Of a stretch of DNA of 46,300 bases, positions 40,718 through 46,300 are shown one piece after another (the first letter of the stretch is position 1; every line of letters begins with the position of its first letter). The notes below the pieces were generated by a model that was not told where the DNA came from, did not search any database, and saw nothing but the letters and a program-made list of their open reading frames with translations. This DNA is from CAYRZL01 sp964428795 (lineage in GTDB: Bacteria; Bacillota; Clostridia; Lachnospirales; Lachnospiraceae): positions 1 to 46,300 of the forward strand of contig CAYRZL010000010.1 in the NCBI GenBank assembly GCA_964428795.1, in the 5' to 3' direction. The position numbers and the translations under genes were made by a program.

Positions 40718-42052
40718 ATGAATAAGTATACCCGCAAAGATATTATTCGTATGGTAGAGGAGGAGGATGTAGAATTTATCCGTCTTCAGTTTACGGATAT
40801 CTTTGGAATCCTGAAAAATGTGGCAATTACAAAAAGGCAGATGGTACGTGCGCTGGACAATAAATGCCTGTTTGACGGTTCTGCCATCAAAGGATATGGC
40901 AGTGTGGAGGAGTCTGATATGTGTCTGTATCCGGATCTGGATACGTTTACCATTTTTCCGTGGCGTCCGCAGCAGGGAAAGGTGGCGCGGATTATCTGTG
41001 ATGTCCATCGCCCCGACGGTACGCCCTATGAGGGAGACTGCCGCTATATTCTGAAAAGAGCAATTGAAGAGGCAAGACAGATGGGATACGAGTTCGAGGT
41101 TGGAACAGAGCTTGAATTTTTCCTGTTCGATCTGGATGAAAATGGAAAACCGACGACGGAAACGAGTGAGTGTGCCGGATATTTTGATCTTGGCCCCGCG
41201 GACACCGGAGAGAATGCAAGAAGGGACATTGTTTTAAACCTTGAGGATATGGGATTTGAGGTAGAGAGATCTCATCATGAGGTTGCGCCGTCTCAGCAGG
41301 AGATCGACCTCCATTATGAGGATGCTTTATCCGCGGCAGATCATATTGTGACGTTCAAGCTCGCGGTAAAAACAATCGCACGCAGACATGGCATGTATGC
41401 TACTTTTATGCCGAAGCCAAAGCCGGGCATAAATGGTTCCGGGATGCATGTAAACATGTCTCTGAACGATGCCCACGGAAGAAATATCTTTCGTGATGAT
41501 TCGGATCCGAACAGTCTGAGCAGGGAGGCATATTATTTTATCGGCGGTATCATGAAGCATATCAAGGCTATGACCGCTGTGCTCAATCCCATCGTAAATT
41601 CTTATAAACGTATTGTACCGGGATATGAGGCGCCAAGTCAGATTGCATGGTCCACAGTAAACAGAAGCCATTTGATCCGCATTCCGTCGGACAGGGAGGA
41701 AAATACGCGTATTGAACTGCGCAGTCCCGATCCTGCGACAAATCCGTATTTGTGTATGGCTGTTTGTCTTGCGGCAGGTCTGGACGGTATTAAAAATGAA
41801 ATCATACCGCCAAAAGAGACAAAAGGAAACTTATTTGAAATGACTGCAGAGGAGCGTCTTGCCCGGGGAATCGAGCCTCTTCCGGTATCTTTGCGGCAGG
41901 CGCTGGAGGAGCTTTGCAGCGATACATGTATTTGTAATGTGCTGGGCAGAGATGTTGTTGAAAAATACAGCAGTATCAAGATGGACGAATGGGAGAGGTA
42001 TCGCGCCCATGTGACAAATTGGGAGATTGAGGAGTATCTGGGGAATTATTAG
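40718..42052 (+). CDS. glnA: Glutamine synthetase, type I
   Basis: 444 residues, the short GSI-alpha form typical of Firmicutes without adenylylation control. Beta-grasp domain FIRLQFTDIFGILKNVAI, then the catalytic domain: EVGTELEFFLFDLDENG, HHEVAPSQQEIDLHY, the ATP-binding KPKPGINGSGMHVNMSL, NSYKRIVPGYEAP and the NRSHLIRIP and RIELRSPDPATNPY segments. AGAAAGGAAGAAG precedes the ATG. Followed by an ANTAR regulator gene that probably controls it. Confidence 0.97.
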   Translation: MNKYTRKDIIRMVEEEDVEFIRLQFTDIFGILKNVAITKRQMVRALDNKCLFDGSAIKGYGSVEESDMCLYPDLDTFTIFPWRPQQGKVARIICDVHRPDGTPYEGDCRYILKRAIEEARQMGYEFEVGTELEFFLFDLDENGKPTTETSECAGYFDLGPADTGENARRDIVLNLEDMGFEVERSHHEVAPSQQEIDLHYEDALSAADHIVTFKLAVKTIARRHGMYATFMPKPKPGINGSGMHVNMSLNDAHGRNIFRDDSDPNSLSREAYYFIGGIMKHIKAMTAVLNPIVNSYKRIVPGYEAPSQIAWSTVNRSHLIRIPSDREENTRIELRSPDPATNPYLCMAVCLAAGLDGIKNEIIPPKETKGNLFEMTAEERLARGIEPLPVSLRQALEELCSDTCICNVLGRDVVEKYSSIKMDEWERYRAHVTNWEIEEYLGNY

Positions 42053-42088
42053 TAAAACAAAAAATGCGAATTGCAGAGGTTTTAGCTG

Positions 42089-42631
42089 GTGGCGGATGTA
42101 ATTATCGTTTTTCCGAAAGAGGAGAATGGAAGAAGTATAAAAAACATTTTAGTCCGAAGCGGTTACTCTGTGCGAGCTGTCTGTACTACCGGTGCGCAGG
42201 TATTGCAGCATGCCCGTGATATGTACGAGGGAATCGTAATCTGTCCGCCGAAGCTGGTGGATATGATGTATCATGAGCTGTGCGAATATCTGCCGGTAAA
42301 TTTTGAAATGCTGCTGTTGTCAGGACAGTCTCCGGGTATCAACCGTTCCGGTCATGAAATCATATGTTTATCTATGCCGCTTAAGGTACATGAACTGCTC
42401 TCTACTGTGGAAATGATGGTTTATTCTGTGGAGCGTAAACGCAAAAAGCGTAAAGCAAAGCCACATTCCCGTTCCAGAGAAGAGCAGGAGCTGATTGACC
42501 AGGCAAAGGCTTTGCTCATGGCACGAAACAGTATGACGGAGGAAGAAGCACACCGTTATATTCAAAAAATCAGTATGGATGGAGGCAACAGTCTGCCGGA
42601 AACCGCCCAGATGATTTTGGCTATGAGATAA
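42089..42631 (+). CDS. ANTAR-domain RNA-binding antiterminator with degenerate receiver
   Basis: 180 residues with a GTG start (GCAGAGGT upstream). The N-terminal 115 residues have a receiver-like layout but lack the acidic pocket (VIIVFPKEENG instead of VDDD) and the phospho-acceptor Asp (GIVICPPKL). A basic linker RKRKKRKAKPHSRSR leads to the ANTAR domain (about 133-180): ELIDQAKALLMARNSMTEEEAHRYIQKISM. Known: ANTAR proteins bind paired hexaloop hairpins and prevent termination, and in some clostridia an ANTAR gene next to glnA (called glnR) controls nitrogen genes. Here 36 bases after glnA. Confidence 0.85.
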   Translation: MADVIIVFPKEENGRSIKNILVRSGYSVRAVCTTGAQVLQHARDMYEGIVICPPKLVDMMYHELCEYLPVNFEMLLLSGQSPGINRSGHEIICLSMPLKVHELLSTVEMMVYSVERKRKKRKAKPHSRSREEQELIDQAKALLMARNSMTEEEAHRYIQKISMDGGNSLPETAQMILAMR

Positions 42632-42648
42632 GGAGTAGTTTATAAAAC

Positions 42649-42665
42649 GGAACAATTTTTGTTCC
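42649..42665 (+). promoter_or_regulatory. Perfect short hairpin between the ANTAR gene and dapL
   Basis: GGAACAA pairs with TTGTTCC across TTT, 18 bases after the ANTAR stop. The loop is too small for an ANTAR target and no T-run follows. Confidence 0.4.
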
Positions 42666-42714
42666 AATCATATAAAAATATCAAAGATCATATAAAGGAA
42701 GAAGGAAGAAACAC

Positions 42715-43935
42715 ATGTTTAAAGTGAATGAAAACTATCAAAAACTACCGGGCAGTTATCTGTTCAGCACGATTGCGAAGAAAGTAGCGGCTTTTCAGCA
42801 GGCAAATCCGGATAAGACAGTGATCCGTCTTGGCATCGGTGATGTGACTCAGCCCCTGGCACCGGCTATTATTGAGGCAATGCACAAAGCGGTAGATGAG
42901 ATGGCAGCAGCAGAGACTTTTAAAGGTTATGCACCGGATCTTGGTTATGAATTTTTGCGAAAAGCCATTGTGAAGGGAGATTACAAATCCCGCGGATGCG
43001 CCATTGAAATGGATGAGATTTTTGTATCCGACGGTGCAAAAATCGACTGCAGCAATATTCAGGAGCTTTTCTCACCGGATGCGAAAATCGCAGTGTGTGA
43101 TCCTGTATATCCGGTATATGTAGATTCCAATGCGATGGCAGGGAGAACCGGGGAATATAACAAAGAAACAGAGATGTGGAGCAATGTAATCTATATGCCA
43201 TGCACAAGAGAGAATGGATTTTTGCCTGCATTCCCGGAAGAAACACCGGACATGATCTATCTTTGCAATCCAAATAATCCGACGGGAACCACGATCAATA
43301 AGACGGAGCTTCAAAAATGGGTGGATTATGCAAATGAGAAGGGGGCTGTAATCCTTTATGATGCTGCATATGAAGCTTATATTTCCGAGGATGATGTGCC
43401 TCATTCCATCTATGAATGTGAAGGAGCCAGAACCTGCGCTATTGAGATGAAGAGCTTTTCCAAAAATGCAGGATTTACCGGAGTGCGTCTGGGGTATACC
43501 GTGATTCCGAAGGATTTGAAATGCGCAGACGTGTCCCTGAATGCAATGTGGGCAAGACGTCATGGAACCAAGTATAATGGTGCTCCATATATCATTCAGA
43601 GAGCCGGAGAGGCTGTTTATACGGAGGAGGGCAAAGCTCAGTTGAAAGAGCAGATTGCTTACTACATGAAAAATGCATCTGCCATCAAGAGCGGACTTCA
43701 GGAAGCAGGTTTTGAAGTGTACGGTGGTGTAAATGCACCCTATATCTGGTTAAAGACACCGGAAGGCATGACTTCCTGGGAGTTTTTTGATTATCTGCTT
43801 GAGAATGCGAATGTGGTAGGAACACCTGGTTCCGGATTCGGACCAAGCGGAGAAGGGTACTTCCGTCTTACTGCGTTTGGTACATATGAGAATACCGTGG
43901 CAGCACTGGAGCGGATCAAAAATTTAAAAAGATAA
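42715..43935 (+). CDS. dapL: LL-diaminopimelate aminotransferase
   Basis: 406 residues, standard size. PLP fold-type I enzyme turning tetrahydrodipicolinate directly into LL-diaminopimelate for lysine and peptidoglycan. Seen: KVNENYQKLPGSYLFSTIAK, RLGIGDVTQPL, the glycine-loop FKGYAPDLGYEFLRKAI, VCDPVYPVYVDSN, CNPNNPTGT and the PLP lysine Lys250 in SFSKNAGFTGVRLGYTV. AAGGAAGAAGGAAG upstream. Its presence shows the one-step DapL route. Confidence 0.96.
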   Translation: MFKVNENYQKLPGSYLFSTIAKKVAAFQQANPDKTVIRLGIGDVTQPLAPAIIEAMHKAVDEMAAAETFKGYAPDLGYEFLRKAIVKGDYKSRGCAIEMDEIFVSDGAKIDCSNIQELFSPDAKIAVCDPVYPVYVDSNAMAGRTGEYNKETEMWSNVIYMPCTRENGFLPAFPEETPDMIYLCNPNNPTGTTINKTELQKWVDYANEKGAVILYDAAYEAYISEDDVPHSIYECEGARTCAIEMKSFSKNAGFTGVRLGYTVIPKDLKCADVSLNAMWARRHGTKYNGAPYIIQRAGEAVYTEEGKAQLKEQIAYYMKNASAIKSGLQEAGFEVYGGVNAPYIWLKTPEGMTSWEFFDYLLENANVVGTPGSGFGPSGEGYFRLTAFGTYENTVAALERIKNLKR

Positions 43936-43943
43936 GAAAAAGA

Positions 43944-43967
43944 GGGTGGTTGATTTCTCAGCCACCC
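43944..43967. terminator. Bidirectional terminator between dapL and typA
   Basis: GGGTGGTTGA (43944-43953) pairs with TCAGCCACCC (43958-43967), 10 bp with one G.U and a TTTC loop. On the minus strand CTTTTTC follows, a better T-run than on the plus strand. Confidence 0.88.
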
Positions 43968-43985
43968 TTGTGTTGCATATTAAAG

Positions 43986-45815
43986 TTATTTTTTCATGGA
44001 TGCACGCTTGCGCAGCGTTGGGTCCAGAATTTTTTTTCGGATACGCAGGTGCTCCGGAGTCACTTCCAACAGCTCATCCGTATCGATAAAATCCAGTGCC
44101 TGTTCCAGACTCAGGATTCTTGGCGGAGTCAGGGTCAGCGCTTCGTCTGCACTGGAGGAACGTGTATTTGTCAGATGTTTTTTCTTGCACACGTTCAGTT
44201 CAATATCCTCAGCTCTGGAGCATTGTCCAACTACCATGCCGGAATATACGCGTTCGCCCGGTCCGATAAAGAGAGCGCCGCGCTCCTGTGCGGAAAACAG
44301 ACCGTAGGTGACGGATTCGCCGGTTTCAAATGCAATCAGAGAGCCAAGCTTGCGGTACTGGATATCTCCCTTATATGGTTCGTATCCGTTAAAAATGGTA
44401 TTGATTATACCGTTTCCCTTTGTGTCCGTAAGGAAATCCCCGCGATATCCGATCAGACCACGGGAGGGAATGGAAAATTCCAGACGGGTATAGCCGCCGC
44501 TGATACTGCCCATATTGCGAAGCTCGCCCTTTCTCTGACTCAGCTTTTCGATAATGACACCGGTATATTCATCCGGTACGTCCACATAAGCGAGCTCCAT
44601 AGGCTCTGTCTTTTTACCATTCTCATCGGTCTTATACAAAACCTCTGCTTTGCTTACTGCAAATTCATATCCTTCCCGGCGCATATTCTCGATCAATACG
44701 GACAGATGCAGCTCGCCTCGACCGGATACCTTGTAGCTGTCGGCATTTTCCGTTTCTTCCACACGCAGACTGACGTCTGTATTCAACTCTCTCAGCAGAC
44801 GGTCTCTGATGTGACGGGAGGTGACATATTTTCCTTCCTGTCCGGCAAACGGACTGTCGTTTACAATAAAGTTCATAGCGATGGTAGGCTCTGAAATTTT
44901 CTGGAACGGGATCGGCACCGGATGCTCCGGGGCACAGATCGTATCTCCAATGTGAATATCCGAAATACCGGAGATGGCTACGATGGAACCTACATTTGCT
45001 TCCTTTACATCAATTTTGTTCAGACCGTCAAACTCATACAGCTTGCTGATCCGTACCTTTTTATTTTTTTCAGGATCGTGGGCGTTGACAACGACAGCAT
45101 CCTGATTGATCTTCAGACATCCGTTTTCTACTTTCCCCACTCCGATACGTCCTATATATTCATTGTAGTCAATCGTGCTGATGAGTACCTGGGTATTTTC
45201 ATCCGGATCACCTTCCGGAGCCGGAATATAATTGAGAATCGTCTCAAACAGCGGTTCCATACTCCGCTGGGGATCGTTCAGATTATGCATAGCATAACCA
45301 TTTTTGGCGGAAGCAAACACAAACGGGCAGTCAAGCTGTTCATCCGATGCATCCAGATCCATCAAAAGCTCTAACACTTCGTCGATGACCTCATCGGGAC
45401 GGGCTTCCGGACGATCAATTTTGTTGATGCATACGATAACCGGAAGATCCAGCTCCAGCGCTTTCATCAGCACAAATTTGGTCTGAGGCATAGCGCCCTC
45501 AAAAGCATCTACTACGAGGATGACACCGTTTACCATTTTCAGTACGCGCTCCACCTCACCGCCGAAGTCTGCATGACCGGGGGTATCGATAATATTGATC
45601 TTTACATTCTTATAAAATACAGCGGTGTTTTTTGATAGAATAGTGATACCGCGCTCACGCTCAATATCGTTGGAGTCCATGACACGCTCCTGTATTTCCT
45701 GATTGGCGCGGAATACACCGCTTTGCTTTAACAGCTCGTCCACAAGAGTGGTTTTACCGTGGTCTACGTGGGCGATGATGGCGATGTTGCGCACGTCTTC
45801 TCGTTTCATCTTCAT
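43986..45815 (-). CDS. typA: Ribosome-associated GTPase TypA/BipA
   Basis: 609 residues, standard size. GTPase domain: G1 AHVDHGKTTL, G2 ERERGITILSKN, G3 DTPGHADFGGEV, G4 NKID. EF-Tu-like domain II, an EF-G-like domain III, and the BipA-specific C-terminal part with SIPSRGLIGYRGDFLTDTKG and KKHLTNTRSSSADEALTL. It acts in ribosome assembly and stress adaptation. GAGGGAATTT precedes the ATG on the minus strand. Convergent with dapL. Confidence 0.97.
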   Translation of the reverse strand: MKMKREDVRNIAIIAHVDHGKTTLVDELLKQSGVFRANQEIQERVMDSNDIERERGITILSKNTAVFYKNVKINIIDTPGHADFGGEVERVLKMVNGVILVVDAFEGAMPQTKFVLMKALELDLPVIVCINKIDRPEARPDEVIDEVLELLMDLDASDEQLDCPFVFASAKNGYAMHNLNDPQRSMEPLFETILNYIPAPEGDPDENTQVLISTIDYNEYIGRIGVGKVENGCLKINQDAVVVNAHDPEKNKKVRISKLYEFDGLNKIDVKEANVGSIVAISGISDIHIGDTICAPEHPVPIPFQKISEPTIAMNFIVNDSPFAGQEGKYVTSRHIRDRLLRELNTDVSLRVEETENADSYKVSGRGELHLSVLIENMRREGYEFAVSKAEVLYKTDENGKKTEPMELAYVDVPDEYTGVIIEKLSQRKGELRNMGSISGGYTRLEFSIPSRGLIGYRGDFLTDTKGNGIINTIFNGYEPYKGDIQYRKLGSLIAFETGESVTYGLFSAQERGALFIGPGERVYSGMVVGQCSRAEDIELNVCKKKHLTNTRSSSADEALTLTPPRILSLEQALDFIDTDELLEVTPEHLRIRKKILDPTLRKRASMKK

Positions 45816-45845
45816 ATATGAAATTCCCTCTTTCTATAAAAAGAT

Positions 45846-45874
45846 TTATAATAAGTATAAAGCTCCTGTGGCAA
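45846..45874 (-). promoter_or_regulatory. Possible promoter for typA
   Basis: On the minus strand TTGCCA (45874-45869), 17 bases, TTATAA (45851-45846), about 30 bases before the typA start. The remaining stretch up to 45937 shows no gene. Confidence 0.5.
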
Positions 45875-45937
45875 AATCATGCATCACAGTGCACTAACTT
45901 TTATAGTTTATCACAGATTCTGTATTTCGCAAGAGAA

Positions 45938-46169
45938 AAATTCCGGTTTGTTGCTCTGCGATTTTGCTGTGGCTTTAGCTTGTTTTGAAAACAAAAAACC
46001 TCCACCGGAACTTTCTATCGCATGCTTGGCAACGTAAATGCATCGCAATGTCAAGAAAGGACTGCAAGAGAAAATCATCCTCTTAGCAGGACTTATAGAC
46101 ATGCGATGCCTCACAATCCCCAAAACATCCGGAGCCACAGCCTCTCGTCAGAGCCAAAAACCGGAATTT
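45938..46169. repeat. Inverted-repeat element next to an Rpn-type gene end
   Basis: The left arm 45938-45974 (AAATTCCGGTTT ... GCTCTG-CGA ... GCTGTGGCT) is repeated inverted at 46133-46169 with a few changes and one indel. A second, inner pair ATCGCATG / CATGCGAT lies near 46016 and 46100. The 158-base centre contains no convincing gene. The right arm starts directly at the stop codon of the Rpn-type frame. It could be a foldback (MITE-like) element or an inverted duplicate of the Rpn 3' flank. Confidence 0.7.
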
Positions 46170-46300
46170 ATTTTCGCAGATCATCGATCAGTTCCTGCGG
46201 ACAATCTGTCAGCGTCATGATCTCCTCATCCGTCATTCCATGGGAAAGCATATTTTGGATGATTTGAGTTTGACTTTTTGTGAATCCGGCAGATTCGCCC
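46168..46300 (-). CDS. C-terminal end of an Rpn/PD-(D/E)XK nuclease family protein (partial)
   Basis: Minus-strand frame open from the window end to TAA at 46170-46168, 43 residues visible, ending ...IIQNMLSHGMTDEEIMTLTD and CPQELIDDLRK. This pattern (MLxxGMxDEEI...T.CxxELI..L.K) is what I know from the C-termini of Rpn family recombination-promoting nucleases / putative transposases, common as multiple copies in Lachnospiraceae. The catalytic domain is outside the window, so activity cannot be judged. Confidence 0.65.
   Translation of the reverse strand, partial: GESAGFTKSQTQIIQNMLSHGMTDEEIMTLTDCPQELIDDLRK

Noticed and set aside
45911..46138. 75-residue minus-strand frame in the typA upstream region
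   Set aside because: It lies across the inverted-repeat arms, has no ribosome site and no recognisable pattern.

Overview
The window looks like chromosomal DNA of a spore-forming, Gram-positive Clostridia species, most likely a Lachnospiraceae gut commensal. The basis is the spoIIA-sigF and spoVA clusters in their usual neighbouring order, a T-box valS leader, strong AGGAGG ribosome sites, DapL-type lysine/diaminopimelate synthesis and an Rpn-type nuclease end. I cannot name the species. No rRNA, tRNA, CRISPR array or intact mobile element was seen.

Layout. (1) 1-5961: the 3' part of a sortase-dependent pilus operon: a large SpaA-like pilin or adhesin (5' end outside the window), a major pilin with LPATG, a class C pilin-polymerising sortase, a minor pilin with LAQTG, a second small sortase and a truncated AP2/HNH-like fragment, closed by a strong terminator. 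This part looks GC-richer than the rest and may have been acquired. (2) 5967-9847: murI, a DUF1934 gene, an Fe-S aldo/keto reductase and an M24 peptidase. (3) 9855-16019: clpB under a CIRCE/HrcA operator, an LCP-family cell-wall enzyme, a small zinc-ribbon protein and an HtrA protease, then a 90-bp tandem repeat. (4) 16060-23249: carbamate kinase, pyruvate kinase, a C39-like peptidase, an S66 LD-carboxypeptidase, a PdaB-like deacetylase and a secreted lysozyme-like protein with cell-wall repeats. (5) 23253-29749: trxA (minus), the T-box leader with valS, folC, a 45-residue protein and a zinc-ribbon/TPR membrane protein. (6) 29769-34955: spoIIAA-spoIIAB-sigF, a small membrane protein behind a predicted forespore promoter, then spoVAA-AB, a 96-bp tandem repeat, and spoVAC-AD-AE. 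(7) 35040-46300: a lipoprotein, an XpaC/TelA pair, guaB (minus), a eukaryotic-type hisA, glnA with an ANTAR regulator, dapL, typA (minus) and an Rpn-type gene end.

The genes form several functional groups. Cell-envelope genes dominate (pili, MurI, LCP, LdcA, PdaB-like, lysozyme-like, DapL). Sporulation genes supply the forespore sigma switch and the dipicolinate channel. Stress and quality control are represented by ClpB, HtrA, thioredoxin and TypA.

The least explained structure is a family of structured intergenic repeats at three places (15791-16019, 19657-19712, 32666-32893). All share a CTTAGC...GCTTAG-like stem with a conserved A.A (or T.T on the other strand) mismatch. Two copies are amplified in tandem with periods of 90 and 96 bp. 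One supplies extended -10 promoter sequences in front of carbamate kinase, one overlaps a stop codon, and one splits the spoVA operon.
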